64,000 nucleotides of DNA. Origin: Flavobacteriales bacterium (GTDB lineage: Bacteria > Bacteroidota > Bacteroidia > Flavobacteriales_D > Sanyastnellaceae). Positions 27,966 to 38,467 of this stretch are shown in pieces. The DNA lies in contig JAIXWX010000011.1 of the NCBI GenBank assembly GCA_027491075.1, positions 23,155 to 87,154 of the forward strand, read 5' to 3'. Both the position numbers and the translations under genes were made by a program. Under the pieces are notes generated by a model. That model did no database searches and was not told the origin of the DNA. It saw nothing but the letters and a program-made list of their open reading frames with translations. Positions within the stretch are counted from its first letter, which is position 1. The number at the start of each line of letters is the position of its first letter.

Positions 27966-30779
27966 CTACACTACAATATTCACGATCCGCTTCGGCACGA
28001 CGATCACCTTCTTAGGTGTCTTCCCTTCAAGCCACTGAATCGCCTTCTCGTGCGACAAAGCCGCCACTTCAACTTCTTGAACACTGGCACCGACTGGCAT
28101 AGTTACAAAAAATCGAGTCTTCCCATTGAAGGAAACCGGATACTCGAACGCATCGTCCTGCAAATGCTCTTCTTTCCATTCGGGCCAAGGTTGTGTAGTC
28201 ACAGAATCTTCATGGCCTAAACGCTCCCATAACTCCTCCGCGATGTGCGGAGCATAAGGAGAAATCAAGATCGCCAACGGTTCGAGTATAGAACGCTTGT
28301 TGCATTTCAAATCGGTGAGCTCATTGACCGCTATCATACAGGTGGAAACCACGGTGTTCCATGAAAACCTTTGAAGATCATCGTTGATCTTCTTGATGGT
28401 CTTATGAAGCACTTTCAACTCCGCTTTAGATGCCGCTTCCTCTGATATAGAAATGGTATTCTCTGCGTTATGGTATAGTCTCCATAGCTTTCTCAAGAAA
28501 TTGTGTACTCCATTGATCCCTTTGGTATCCCATGGCTTACTCTGTTCTACAGGACCTAAAAACATCTCATAGCAACGCAACGTATCTGCTCCGAATTTCT
28601 CCACAAGTTCATCGGGAGTTTGAACGTTGTACTTTGACTTAGACATTTTTTCCACCTCTGTTCCACAGAGATATTTCCCTTCGCTATTGAGGACAAACGT
28701 TGCGTCTTTAAACTCTGGTCGCCACTGCTTAAATGCTTCTATATCCAACACATCGTTGTCGACCATGGAAATATCTACGTGCAGTTGCTGTGTTTGGTAT
28801 TCGCCTTTCAAATCTGAAGAAACAAAAGTTTGAGAATCCTTTATTCGATATACGAAACTACTTCTCCCGAGGATCATTCCTTGATTAATCATCTTCTTAA
28901 AGGGCTCATCAAACGGAACAAATCCTAAGTCATGCAATATTTTTGTCCAGAAACGCGCATACAGCAAGTGACCTGTTCCATGTTCTGATCCTCCCATGTA
29001 TAAGTCAACCTGCCCCCAATAATTTACTTTTTCTTTAGAAACAAACTCCTTCTCATTATGAGCATCCATGTACCTTAAAAAGTACCATGAGCTTCCTGCC
29101 CATCCCGGCATGGTGTTCCATTCGTAGCGTTGGCCATTGTAATTCCAATTAGAAGCACGCGCCAAAGGAGGTTCTCCATCCTCGGTTGGCAGGTACTTAT
29201 CAACCTCAGGCAAAACAACGGGCAATTCATCATCGTTTAATACCGCCGGAATTTCTTCTTTATACACTATTGGAAAAGGTTCTCCCCAATAGCGTTGACG
29301 ACTAAATACAGCATCTCGAAGTCGGTAATTTATCTTTCCTTTACCACACGCTGCCTTCTCTATTTCCTCAATGATCTTCCCTGTGGCTTCTTCATAGTTC
29401 AATCCATTGAGGAAAGAAGAATTAATAAAGCGTATTTCTTTTCCAACCTCTGCTTTCTCCGTGATATCGACTCCTTCAAAAATATTGGGTATAGGTAAAT
29501 CAAATTTTTTGGCAAAATCGAAGTCCCGTTGATCTCCTGCAGGAACCGCCATCACAGCACCTGTTCCATAACCCGCAAGTACATACTCTCCTATCCATAT
29601 TGGAATTTTCTCTCCAGAAAAAGGATGCAAAGCAAAAGCTCCAGTGAACTGTCCGCTCACATTTTTTACATCGCTCTGACGATCTCTTTCTGTCTTGAGC
29701 TTGGCTCCAGCAATATATTGTTCCACTGCATCACGATATTCGTCTGTAGTAATGCTTTGAACCAACGGGTGTTCAGGAGCGAGTGTTAGAAAAGAAACTC
29801 CAAAAATGGTATCCGGTCTTGTCGTGAAAACCTCTATTTCTTGATTTGATTTTTCTAGAGAAAAACGAACGGAAGCACCTGAAGAACGTCCAATCCAATT
29901 GCGCTGTACCTCTTTGATGCTATCGCTCCAATCGATATGATCAAGGCCATCCAGTAATCGTTGGGCATAAGCAGTAATGCGCATACTCCATTGGCGCATT
30001 TTCATTTGAACTACCGCATGTCCGCCTCTTTCGCTCACTCCGTCCTTGATCTCATCGTTGGCCAAAACAGTACCCAATGCAGGACACCAATTAACTACTG
30101 AGTCTGCTAAATATGTTAATCGATAATGCATGAGCAAGAGCTCCTTTTGCTTATCGCTCATGCTTTTCCAATCGGTTGCGCTAAAATCACCTTGCCAATT
30201 TTCCCCGAAGAAAAATGCTTCTGCAGGAATTTGCTTGAACCAATCTTCGTCTTGTGCAGCATTGACGTTGTAATTCCCGTTTTGCTCGAATTTCTCAATG
30301 AGTGTAGCGATGGGCTCTGCCTTATTCGAATCTTGGTTGTACCAAGCATTATATATGCATTTAAAAATCCACTGCGTCCATTTATAATAGGATGGGTCGC
30401 TCGTTCTTACCTCACGCTCCCAGTCATAAGAGAATCCAATTTTATCCAATTGCTCTCGGTATCGGGCAATATTCTTTTCTGTAGTAATGGCAGGATGTTG
30501 CCCAGTTTGAATGGCATATTGCTCTGCTGGAAGTCCAAAACTATCATACCCCATCGGATGCAACACATTGTATCCCTTATGGCGCAAGAATCGAGCATAA
30601 ATATCACTGGCGATATATCCAAGAGGGTGACCAACGTGCAGACCTGCTCCACTGGGGTAGGGAAACATATCCAATACATAGAACTTAGGTCGTTCGGATG
30701 TTTCAGTTACCTTGTAGGTTTTACTCGCTTGCCAGCGAGCACGCCATTTCTCTTCAATCGATCGAAAATCGTATTCCAT
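27966..30779 (-). CDS. leuS: Leucyl-tRNA synthetase
   Basis: Class I synthetase that charges tRNA-Leu. At 937 residues it is longer than the E. coli enzyme (860), as is usual in Bacteroidota; the extra length includes a region near residues 150-190 rich in Asn and Gln. The HIGH-like motif is in [16 protein letters not shown] (residues 43-58), the editing domain threonine-rich motif in [10 protein letters not shown], and KMSKS in EKMSKSKYN. The start codon is divergent from porZ with about 119 nt between them. Confidence 0.96.
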   Translation of the reverse strand: MEYDFRSIEEKWRARWQASKTYKVTETSERPKFYVLDMFPYPSGAGLHVGHPLGYIASDIYARFLRHKGYNVLHPMGYDSFGLPAEQYAIQTGQHPAITTEKNIARYREQLDKIGFSYDWEREVRTSDPSYYKWTQWIFKCIYNAWYNQDSNKAEPIATLIEKFEQNGNYNVNAAQDEDWFKQIPAEAFFFGENWQGDFSATDWKSMSDKQKELLLMHYRLTYLADSVVNWCPALGTVLANDEIKDGVSERGGHAVVQMKMRQWSMRITAYAQRLLDGLDHIDWSDSIKEVQRNWIGRSSGASVRFSLEKSNQEIEVFTTRPDTIFGVSFLTLAPEHPLVQSITTDEYRDAVEQYIAGAKLKTERDRQSDVKNVSGQFTGAFALHPFSGEKIPIWIGEYVLAGYGTGAVMAVPAGDQRDFDFAKKFDLPIPNIFEGVDITEKAEVGKEIRFINSSFLNGLNYEEATGKIIEEIEKAACGKGKINYRLRDAVFSRQRYWGEPFPIVYKEEIPAVLNDDELPVVLPEVDKYLPTEDGEPPLARASNWNYNGQRYEWNTMPGWAGSSWYFLRYMDAHNEKEFVSKEKVNYWGQVDLYMGGSEHGTGHLLYARFWTKILHDLGFVPFDEPFKKMINQGMILGRSSFVYRIKDSQTFVSSDLKGEYQTQQLHVDISMVDNDVLDIEAFKQWRPEFKDATFVLNSEGKYLCGTEVEKMSKSKYNVQTPDELVEKFGADTLRCYEMFLGPVEQSKPWDTKGINGVHNFLRKLWRLYHNAENTISISEEAASKAELKVLHKTIKKINDDLQRFSWNTVVSTCMIAVNELTDLKCNKRSILEPLAILISPYAPHIAEELWERLGHEDSVTTQPWPEWKEEHLQDDAFEYPVSFNGKTRFFVTMPVGASVQEVEVAALSHEKAIQWLEGKTPKKVIVVPKRIVNIVV

Positions 30780-30898
30780 AATGCAAGGAAAAAATTCTTC
30801 GCCGCGAAGATACTCGCGATTTCAGCCTAATTTTACCCACACACACGAAATCAAACTATTTTTCGTTGTGGACTGCCTTTGGAATCCAAATCGCTTGC

Positions 30899-33235
30899 AT
30901 GAAACGACTTTGCCTCACTCTATTTTGTATTGCCCATTCACTTTTGAATACGGCTCAAACAGAACTTCCTCTTGGCTCCTGGAAGGATCATCTTTCCTAT
31001 TCGCAATTGCTTTATTTGGCCGAGGGCGAAAACGAAATGATCTACGCGGCAGGGAATTCGGGCATGATAGCTTTCAACAAGATTGAAAACTCATTCGAGC
31101 GTATTTCTAAGATAAATCGATTGACCGATGTGGGTATTTCAGCGCTCCAATACGACTTCATTAATCACTTCCTCATCGTGGGATATGAGAATGGAAACCT
31201 TGACTTACTTCGACCAGACGGCACAACTATCAATATTGTAGACATCAAAATCAGCAGTATTATTGGAGACAAGCGCATTTATTCCATCTTACCTTACAAC
31301 GATCGAATTTACCTGGCCACAGGTCTAGGTATTGTTGTTATTGATCCTATTCGGCTGGAGGTAAAAGAAACGTATATCATTGGAGTGAACGGCTCAAGGG
31401 CGAAGGTTTCCGATATTCTTATCCATGACAATATCATTTATGCAGCACTGCCAGATGGTGTCTTGCAAACCTCATTAAGCAATACCGTGCTTGCAGACTA
31501 TAGCAATTGGTCCTATATGAACGGATTTCCGAATGCTGGGGATGGCGTTTCCTCCTTGGCATTGGTAGACAACAAACTGGTGGCGGAAATTGAATTTGAA
31601 AATCGCGACGATCTCTACTACTCTACCTTGGGCAGCGACACATGGACTCCATTTTTGTCTTTTGACGGTTTAAAGATCAATCAAATTCATACATTCAATA
31701 ATCAACTCTGGTGCGCTGGAATTTATAGCACGATCGTTTATGATGAAAATCTCAGCAATCCACAAGAAACCTTTTCCTTTCAAAACGTTCCGGTTCGTCC
31801 ATGGGATGTTTGGCTAGACAGTGATGGTGAACAATGGATTACCGATGATAGCAGAGGTTTGCTGCGCAAAAATACTTCCAACGGAGAGTCTGTTATTCTT
31901 CCCAACGGACCTCGTTCCAATTTAAATCGACGAATCACTGCCTACAACAACAACCTATGGCTCGCTCCTGGAGGCGTAACTTCATTTTTTGGAAACTCTT
32001 TTAGAAATCAACCAGCCGAATACAATCTGGATGGAACATGGAATACTATGACAAGCACCAATGGTGAAAATTCACTGGAAGGCATTCTGGATGTCTTAAG
32101 CATTGCTGTCGATCCCCAAGATAACTCCAAAGTATATGCTGCGTCTTTTGAGGAAGGATTAATTGAAATATCGGGAAATCAGATTGCTGAAATATTCAAC
32201 GCAGGGAATAGTACCTTGCGAAATGCCCCATTCCCTTGGATTGATGACTGGGTGGGAGTTTCAGGAGTCAGTTTTGATCAAGATGCTAATCTTTGGATAT
32301 CCAATGCCAACACTCCGTTCGCATTGCATGTAAAGGAAAAAGAATCTGGACAATTCTTTGGATACAATCTGAGTCCAGCACTTACTTCAGATGATGTCGT
32401 GATCGACGTGTATGCAGCTAGAAGTGGCTTCGTTTGGCTAATGGTTGAAGGAAGGGGTTTGATTGGCTATAATCCCAATGGAACGCTAAACGCATCCAGT
32501 GATGATACTTTTCGTTTACTCATTGATGAGGAAGGCAGTGGAAATTTACCAGGAAAAGACGTTTACTGTGTTGCTGAAGATCTTGAAGGAGAACTTTGGA
32601 TCGGTGGACTTCAAGGCCTCACAGTACTTTACAATCAAGATGCTGTTTTCAACAGTGAGAATTTCGATGCAGAAACGATAAAAATTCAACAAGGAGGAAA
32701 TACACAAGAATTGCTCGCTACAGAGGCCATCACATCCATAGAAATTGATGGTGGGAATCGCAAATGGATCTCCACACAGAACAGCGGAGTTTTCCTTTTC
32801 AGCCCGGATGGTCAACAGGAGATTTTACACTTTACTTCAGAAAACAGTCCTTTGTATTCCAACAACGTTTTAGACATTGCCATTAATCAAGCAAACGGAG
32901 AGGTATTCTTTGTGACCGACCAAGGAATGCAGAGTTATTTCGGCGATGCGACGAATTTCGACAATGAAATGAAAGACGTATTTGCCTACCCCAACCCAGT
33001 GCAAGCGGACTTTACAGGAGACATCGTGATTCAAGGACTAGCGTATAATTCCATTGTTAAAATCACCGATCTGCGAGGAAATCTGGTTAGTGAGTTTCCT
33101 AGTGAAGGAGGCAGAGCCATTTGGAACGGTAAAAATCTCGCCGGTGAAAAACCAGCGACAGGAGTCTATTTGATTTTCTCCGCTAGTGAAGATGGCTCAG
33201 CGGATCACGTTGGAAAGATTGCCTTCATCCGCTAA
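30899..33235 (+). CDS. porZ: PorZ-type beta-propeller protein of the type IX secretion system
   Basis: Surface protein of the T9SS attachment complex, which helps link A-LPS to cargo in the studied species. I start it at 30899 because the protein (778 residues) then opens with a signal peptide, MKRLCLTLFCIAHS, cleaved near the AQT. The mature start LPLGSWKDHLSYSQ is a PorZ hallmark. It is followed by two-component-regulator-like propeller repeats (for example GLGIVVID, DSRGLLRKN, GGLQGLTVLY) and a C-terminal sorting domain (FAYPNPVQADF to the end at FIR). It is followed by folC after 13 nt. Confidence 0.85.
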   Translation: MKRLCLTLFCIAHSLLNTAQTELPLGSWKDHLSYSQLLYLAEGENEMIYAAGNSGMIAFNKIENSFERISKINRLTDVGISALQYDFINHFLIVGYENGNLDLLRPDGTTINIVDIKISSIIGDKRIYSILPYNDRIYLATGLGIVVIDPIRLEVKETYIIGVNGSRAKVSDILIHDNIIYAALPDGVLQTSLSNTVLADYSNWSYMNGFPNAGDGVSSLALVDNKLVAEIEFENRDDLYYSTLGSDTWTPFLSFDGLKINQIHTFNNQLWCAGIYSTIVYDENLSNPQETFSFQNVPVRPWDVWLDSDGEQWITDDSRGLLRKNTSNGESVILPNGPRSNLNRRITAYNNNLWLAPGGVTSFFGNSFRNQPAEYNLDGTWNTMTSTNGENSLEGILDVLSIAVDPQDNSKVYAASFEEGLIEISGNQIAEIFNAGNSTLRNAPFPWIDDWVGVSGVSFDQDANLWISNANTPFALHVKEKESGQFFGYNLSPALTSDDVVIDVYAARSGFVWLMVEGRGLIGYNPNGTLNASSDDTFRLLIDEEGSGNLPGKDVYCVAEDLEGELWIGGLQGLTVLYNQDAVFNSENFDAETIKIQQGGNTQELLATEAITSIEIDGGNRKWISTQNSGVFLFSPDGQQEILHFTSENSPLYSNNVLDIAINQANGEVFFVTDQGMQSYFGDATNFDNEMKDVFAYPNPVQADFTGDIVIQGLAYNSIVKITDLRGNLVSEFPSEGGRAIWNGKNLAGEKPATGVYLIFSASEDGSADHVGKIAFIR

Positions 33236-33248
33236 CTTTGTTGGGATT

Positions 33249-34463
33249 ATGAACTATGAGGACGTTATAGAATACCTTTTTCAGGCTCTTCCCATGTTTC
33301 ATCGTGTAGGACCCGCCGCCTACAAGCCTGATTTATCGAACACCGTTGCCCTTTGTAATATTCTTGGCAATCCTCAACGAGAACTAAAATACGTTCATGT
33401 AGCGGGTACCAATGGTAAAGGGTCCACTTCTCATTTAATGGCCTCTGTGCTTCAAGAAGCAGGTTATAGAACCGGCCTTTGCACATCCCCTCATCTCATC
33501 GACTTTCGAGAGCGCATTAAGGTCAATGGACACATGATACCGAAAGAAGATGTCGTTGAATTTGTAACTACCTACAAAGATCAATGGGAGACAATCGCTC
33601 CGAGTTTTTTTGAAATGAGCATTGCGATGGCTTTTTGGTATTTTCAGAAAGTAAAATGCGACATAGTAATCCTAGAAACAGGCTTAGGTGGAAGACTAGA
33701 CTCCACGAATATAATTACTCCTGAAGTAGCAGTAATCACCAATGTCAGTTGGGATCACATGAATCTGTTGGGAGATACTCTAGAAAAAATAGCCACTGAA
33801 AAAGCTGGAATCATCAAGAAAGACATTCCATTAGTTTTGGGAGAAATGCTACCGAATGTTCGTTCGGTCATTACCGAATATACACTTGGTATGAATGTAA
33901 ATGTTTTCCATGCCGAAATAGAAGATGATGCACCACAGACCGAGTTGGCCGGTTATTATCAAGAACAGAATCGCCGTACCGCCTATGTTGCACTCAAAGT
34001 ATTATCCAATAAGGGATTCAACATAAATAGAAACCATATCGAACAAGGGTTTCAACACGTGGTTCGCAACACCAGTTTGCAAGGGCGTTGGCAGCAACTT
34101 TCCGAACATCCGCTCATAGTTGCCGATGTGGCCCATAACACGGATGGGATACACCATCTAATGAAACAAGTACAAGATCAAAAATACGATCGGCTGCACA
34201 TCGTACTTGGAATGGTAAATGATAAAGATCTGACCACAGTATTAAAGCTTCTTCCTAAAGAAGCTATTTATTATTTCTGCAAAGCCAATATACCGCGAGG
34301 GCTTCCTGCCGAAGAACTCAGGGAAAGGGCGCTACAACAAGGATTACTAGGTAAAACATACAACTCCGTCCGTGATGCCTTTGAGAGTGCAAAAGAAGAA
34401 GCCTCCGAAAAGGACATGATCCTAGTTGGAGGCTCGGTATTTACTGTTGCGGAAGTCCTTTAA
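33249..34463 (+). CDS. folC: Folylpolyglutamate synthase / dihydrofolate synthase
   Basis: Mur-ligase-like enzyme that adds glutamate to dihydropteroate and to folates. I start it at the ATG at 33249 (404 residues, opening MNYEDVIEYLFQALPMFHRVG), because the longer frame would run back into porZ. The P-loop is VAGTNGKGSTSHLMA, followed by LCTSPHLIDFRERI and ILETGLGGRLDSTN. The C-terminal ligase domain has VADVAHNTDGI. Its stop shares the palindrome TTAA with the stop of the convergent tonB-like gene. Confidence 0.95.
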   Translation: MNYEDVIEYLFQALPMFHRVGPAAYKPDLSNTVALCNILGNPQRELKYVHVAGTNGKGSTSHLMASVLQEAGYRTGLCTSPHLIDFRERIKVNGHMIPKEDVVEFVTTYKDQWETIAPSFFEMSIAMAFWYFQKVKCDIVILETGLGGRLDSTNIITPEVAVITNVSWDHMNLLGDTLEKIATEKAGIIKKDIPLVLGEMLPNVRSVITEYTLGMNVNVFHAEIEDDAPQTELAGYYQEQNRRTAYVALKVLSNKGFNINRNHIEQGFQHVVRNTSLQGRWQQLSEHPLIVADVAHNTDGIHHLMKQVQDQKYDRLHIVLGMVNDKDLTTVLKLLPKEAIYYFCKANIPRGLPAEELRERALQQGLLGKTYNSVRDAFESAKEEASEKDMILVGGSVFTVAEVL

Positions 34464-35239
34464 ATCAATTTGAAATTGATGGTCACGGTACCTTGCTGGT
34501 TGCCAACTCCATCCTTTGGGGTAAACACCGCTGACTTTGCTGCCTTTTCTGCTAAGGCATAAAGTTTTGTTGCGCCACTTGCAGAAACGGTTGACTTACT
34601 GCTGTTTGCTCTAGCTGATATCACTGTGCCATTCTTATCTACTACTATATCCACCACAACAGTTCCACTTTCAGTAGGCTTTTCATCTAAGCTCGGATTC
34701 TTTGACATTCCTCTGCCGGATAAGGCCCAAGACCCGCTTCCGCCACCTCCACTAAAAATACCTTTACCGTTGATGCTTCCATCCGGACGACCCTCATTGC
34801 CTGTTCCCGTTGAAGTGCCGCTACTGCCGCCATTTCCAGGTTTCCCCAATGCATTTAAAGCATTGTTGGTCGCAGTAGTGGTAGTAGGAGCTGGTTTAGG
34901 ATTGGGTGTTGGACTTGGATTGGGATTGGGCGTAGGGGTTGGATTAGGCGTGGGTTTTGGTGCAGTCACTGGAGCATCGTCTTGAGTAGCTACACTTTCC
35001 TCCTGAACTGGCTCTGAGGGAGCTGTGGCTGATTCAGCCGCTGGAGGTTGGGGTTCTCCTTGACCTTGATCAGAGTCGCCCAAAGCAGCCACGTTGAGCG
35101 ACATATATTCCACTCCATCGCCACCTCCACCTTCGCAGTCGTGCATCATTAATAGTAAGAGCATGGCTAAAACTAAATGCACTCCGAAACTGCCCACGGC
35201 AGATACAATTCTTTCGTTTGATGTTGTTGTTTCTTGCAT
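34460..35239 (-). CDS. tonB: TonB-like energy transducer
   Basis: A 259-residue protein with one N-terminal membrane segment (about 15-32), a long periplasmic linker and a C-terminal TonB-type domain (about 188-259: GTVVVDIVVDKNGTV, then AVFTPKDG). The linker has a Pro/Thr/Asn repeat (about 94-120, PTPNPNPSPTPNP) and a Gly/Ser-rich part (135-178), which suits spanning the periplasm. The start overlaps the exbD stop by one base (TAATG). With exbB and exbD upstream it forms a complete energy-coupling unit. The C-terminus is short, so a TolA-like role is possible. Confidence 0.85.
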   Translation of the reverse strand: MQETTTSNERIVSAVGSFGVHLVLAMLLLLMMHDCEGGGGDGVEYMSLNVAALGDSDQGQGEPQPPAAESATAPSEPVQEESVATQDDAPVTAPKPTPNPTPTPNPNPSPTPNPKPAPTTTTATNNALNALGKPGNGGSSGTSTGTGNEGRPDGSINGKGIFSGGGGSGSWALSGRGMSKNPSLDEKPTESGTVVVDIVVDKNGTVISARANSSKSTVSASGATKLYALAEKAAKSAVFTPKDGVGNQQGTVTINFKLI

Positions 35240-35643
35240 TATTCTTCACTTTTGGTTCTGGTGGCAACCACCGGATTGCATCGCAGTACCTTTAAAGTCG
35301 AAAAAAGTTCAATGGTCTCCCCCGTAGGAACATCACGGTCAACATTCAAGATAACAGTGCGCTTGCCATCTTCCTTGCCAGCCATCAACACAGTGAGTTT
35401 ATCTTTTATTTGATCCTTTGTCACCACTTCATTATTGACCATGTATTGCAAATCCTTCGTGATGGTTACCGAAGCTGAGCCAGCAACCGATTCTCCCGTG
35501 CTTGTCTTCGGCAAGTTTACCATTTCTCCGTTTACCGCCATGGTAGACATGATGATAAAGAAGATCAACAATAGAAATACCAAATCCGAAATGGAAGACA
35601 TGTTTGCCTCGGCGGATACTTTATTTCTTCTACCAAAATCCAT
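35239..35643 (-). CDS. exbD: ExbD/TolR-family biopolymer transporter (first copy)
   Basis: Proton-motive-force coupling subunit of 134 residues with one membrane segment (about 18-37), preceded by the basic cytoplasmic end FGRRNKVSAEANMSSISD. The conserved membrane aspartate is in ISDLVFLLLIFFI. The periplasmic part has the usual ExbD fold (YMVNNEVVTKDQIKDKL and VILNVDRDVPTG). It lies 12 nt after exbB and overlaps the tonB-like gene by one base. Confidence 0.92.
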   Translation of the reverse strand: MDFGRRNKVSAEANMSSISDLVFLLLIFFIIMSTMAVNGEMVNLPKTSTGESVAGSASVTITKDLQYMVNNEVVTKDQIKDKLTVLMAGKEDGKRTVILNVDRDVPTGETIELFSTLKVLRCNPVVATRTKSEE

Positions 35644-35655
35644 AATTGGTTGGTG

Positions 35656-36372
35656 TTAGTTGGTTGGTGTTTCGAGAATATCAATGAATTCAACAGCGCG
35701 TGCCTCCATTTTATGAATTACCTTGCCGATGCGGGCCACCAACGTATTGTATGCCACATAAGCAATGATACCAACAATCAACCCGACAACTGTAGTGATC
35801 ATGGCAAGCATCATATCTCCACCCATGGACGTAAGATCAGGGCCGTTTTTCTTGATGGAATTAAACACCCCAACCATTCCGATAACAGTACCTAAGAATC
35901 CAAGCATTGGAGCAGCTCCTGAGGCCGTGGCCAAGAAGGATACATTTTTCTCTAGGTTGTAAATCTCCAGTTTTCCTACGTTCTCAATCGCTGCCTTGAT
36001 ATCTCCCATGTCCTTTCCGATACGAGAAATCCCTTTTTCAATCATTCGCGCTACAGGTGTTTTTGTAGTAGAACAAAGATTGCGGGCACTGTCCAATTTG
36101 CCTTGATTGATGTATTCCTTAATTTGACTCATGAAATTCCCCTCTTCCTTCATCGCTTTGTTGATAGCCTGAGTTCTTTCAAAGAAAATGTAAACGGAGA
36201 TAATACTTAAAATGATTTGAGGAATATAGATATACGAACCTTTGATGAATTCAGCCATGATGTCTATTCCTTCTTCTTGGGCATCAGGTAGATTCACACC
36301 TCCTGGGGTTCCTCCTACAGTGAGATTGTCTTGAACGAAGAAAATCAAATCAAAAAATTCCATAGTTGTCAT
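35656..36372 (-). CDS. exbB: ExbB/TolQ/MotA-family proton channel (first copy)
   Basis: Membrane channel subunit of 238 residues that drives ExbD and TonB with the proton gradient. Three membrane segments are visible: about 45-65 (YIYIPQIILSIISVYIFF), about 145-170 and about 190-215 (ITTVVGLIVGIIAYVAYN). The family motif GFLGTVIGMVGVF lies in the second. The N-terminal leader (about 1-40) is long and polar. It is the first gene of exbB-exbD-tonB and divergent from kup. Confidence 0.92.
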   Translation of the reverse strand: MTTMEFFDLIFFVQDNLTVGGTPGGVNLPDAQEEGIDIMAEFIKGSYIYIPQIILSIISVYIFFERTQAINKAMKEEGNFMSQIKEYINQGKLDSARNLCSTTKTPVARMIEKGISRIGKDMGDIKAAIENVGKLEIYNLEKNVSFLATASGAAPMLGFLGTVIGMVGVFNSIKKNGPDLTSMGGDMMLAMITTVVGLIVGIIAYVAYNTLVARIGKVIHKMEARAVEFIDILETPTN

Positions 36373-36472
36373 ATTTAGGTCGCAAATTGTCGATTTTGTG
36401 GCAAACTAAATGGCATACTTGCCTTTTGATTTCACCATCCGCCCGTGAATAACTCAGCTTTGAAAATGAATA

Positions 36473-36502
36473 TTGTGTATTCGAAAGATTCGTCTACCTT
36501 TG
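36473..36502 (+). promoter_or_regulatory. Candidate kup promoter
   Basis: TTG at 36473-36475 and TACCTTTG at 36495-36502 are separated by 19 nt. The second box fits TAnnTTTG exactly and the first is a partial match to TTTG. It lies 28 nt before the kup start, in the 157-nt divergent spacer with exbB. Confidence 0.45.
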
Positions 36503-36529
36503 ATTCCTCAAGTATGATTTTCTCACTTC

Positions 36530-38467
36530 ATGCATCCTAATCTTAAGAAAGTTAGTGCCGCCGGAATGTTGGTGACACTCGGCATCGTATTCGGCGACAT
36601 TGGCACCTCCCCGCTTTACGTATTAAAAGCCATTATCGGTGATAAACAGATCACGGAACAACTGGTACTCGGAGGAATCTCCTGTGTATTTTGGACGTTG
36701 ACGCTTCAAACCACACTGAAGTATATTATTCTCACCCTTCAAGCAGACAACAACGGTGAAGGCGGAATCTTTTCTCTGTATGCGTTAGTAAGGAGAAGAG
36801 GAAAATGGCTCTTCATACCGGCGATCATTGGGGCAGGTACTCTTCTAGGGGATGGTATCATTACACCTCCCATTTCCGTAGCCAGTGCCATTGAAGGATT
36901 GGAAAAGATTTACCACGGTATTCCCGTTGTGCAAATTGTAATAGCCATCATCACTGTTCTCTTCGTTTTTCAGCGATTCGGAACAAAAGTCGTTGGTGCC
37001 ACCTTCGGGCCTATCATGCTATTGTGGTTTTCAATGCTGTTTATTTTGGGAATTGTTCAAGTGTCGCACTTTCCAGATGTGCTCCGAGCAATCAATCCCA
37101 TGTATGCCTACGATTTATTGGTTAACTATCCTCATGGTTTCTGGTTGTTGGGTGCCGTTTTCCTCTGCACTACTGGAGCGGAAGCCTTGTACTCCGACCT
37201 TGGGCATTGTGGCAAAAAGAATATTCAAGCAAGCTGGATCCTTGTAAAACTATGTTTGATCACAAACTATATGGGTCAAGCTGCATGGCTGCTTCATTCT
37301 GATATTTCTTACATCGGCGACATGAATCCATTTTATGAAATCATGCCACGATGGTTCCTTTTCACCGGGATCATCATTGCTACAGCAGCAGCTATTATCG
37401 CATCACAAGCTTTGATCACGGGATCCTTTACTTTGATATCTGAAGCTGTTTCTTTGAACTTTTGGCCCCGCATCACCATCAAATATCCGAGCGATGTACG
37501 CGGTCAAATTTACATTCCAAGCATCAACTGGATATTGTGGGCAGGTTGCGTGGCGGTAATGCTTTATTTCAAAGAATCCTCTAAAATGGAAGCTGCTTAT
37601 GGTCTGTTTATCACCGTGACCATGTTGATGACCACCATTCTTGTTTCTCGCTACCTTATTTGGAAAAGACATTGGAGACCTTACGCTGTCTATCCTCTTA
37701 TTTCCGTATTCGTGATCGTGGAATTATCCTTTTTGATTGCTAACCTCTCTAAGCTTTCTCAAATATGGCTTTTCCTAGGATTGGGATTGGCAGCCATCTT
37801 CGTGATGTATGTTTGGTTTAGAGCTAGAAAGATAAACAATAAGCTCCTGAGTTTTGTCAAGCTAGAAGATCAAATCGATCTGCTCACTGACCTTAGCCAA
37901 GATACCACTGTATCCAAGTTTGCTACACATTGCATTTATCTTACAAAAGCAGATAATCCTACAGAAGTAGAGCAGAAAATTATTTATTCCATTTTCTCTC
38001 ATACGCCCAAACGTGCAGACATTTATTGGTTCATACACATCGACCGCACCGACGATCCTTATCACGTCAGCTATTCTGTTCGCGAGCTAGAAAATGACAA
38101 AGTCATCCGTGTTGAATTCAAGCTAGGATTCCGCGTTCAGCCTCGAATTGGTATGCTCTTCCGCAAAGTGGTGGATGAGATGGTGGCCAATGGAGAATTG
38201 GATATTCAAAGTAAATATCCTTCCTTAAAGAAGTACAACCTCGCTGCAGATTTCAAATTCGTGATTCTCGAGAAATTCATTAGCTACGAAAATGAAATTT
38301 CTATCAAGAACAACTGGGTATTGAACGTGTATTTCGCGATCAAAGATTTAGCTCAAGCCAATGAAAAGGCTTTTGGATTAGATCCTAGTGAAACACATAT
38401 TGAGATGATCCCAATGGTGATTGATCCTGTGGAAGACGTGGAGATGAAGCGAGACGCCTGCCGTTAA
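36530..38467 (+). CDS. kup: KUP-family potassium uptake protein
   Basis: Low-affinity K+/H+ symporter in the inner membrane, 645 residues. About 12 membrane segments fill residues 1-435, starting with the family signature GIVFGDIGTSPLYVLKA near 19-35 and GGIFSLYALVRR. The cytoplasmic tail (about 440-645) matches the KUP C-terminal domain. Its stop shares the palindrome TTAA with the stop of the convergent nhaD, so the two ion transporters end tail to tail. Confidence 0.95.
   Translation: MHPNLKKVSAAGMLVTLGIVFGDIGTSPLYVLKAIIGDKQITEQLVLGGISCVFWTLTLQTTLKYIILTLQADNNGEGGIFSLYALVRRRGKWLFIPAIIGAGTLLGDGIITPPISVASAIEGLEKIYHGIPVVQIVIAIITVLFVFQRFGTKVVGATFGPIMLLWFSMLFILGIVQVSHFPDVLRAINPMYAYDLLVNYPHGFWLLGAVFLCTTGAEALYSDLGHCGKKNIQASWILVKLCLITNYMGQAAWLLHSDISYIGDMNPFYEIMPRWFLFTGIIIATAAAIIASQALITGSFTLISEAVSLNFWPRITIKYPSDVRGQIYIPSINWILWAGCVAVMLYFKESSKMEAAYGLFITVTMLMTTILVSRYLIWKRHWRPYAVYPLISVFVIVELSFLIANLSKLSQIWLFLGLGLAAIFVMYVWFRARKINNKLLSFVKLEDQIDLLTDLSQDTTVSKFATHCIYLTKADNPTEVEQKIIYSIFSHTPKRADIYWFIHIDRTDDPYHVSYSVRELENDKVIRVEFKLGFRVQPRIGMLFRKVVDEMVANGELDIQSKYPSLKKYNLAADFKFVILEKFISYENEISIKNNWVLNVYFAIKDLAQANEKAFGLDPSETHIEMIPMVIDPVEDVEMKRDACR

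Noticed and set aside
30126..30830. 234-codon plus-strand ORF opposite the leuS 5' half
   Set aside because: Antisense shadow: leuS motifs (HIGH, editing site) are clear on the other strand, and the translation resembles no family.
34626..34985. 119-codon plus-strand ORF opposite the tonB-like gene
   Set aside because: Low-complexity Gly/Leu/Val product of the Pro/Asn/Gly-rich TonB linker read backwards.
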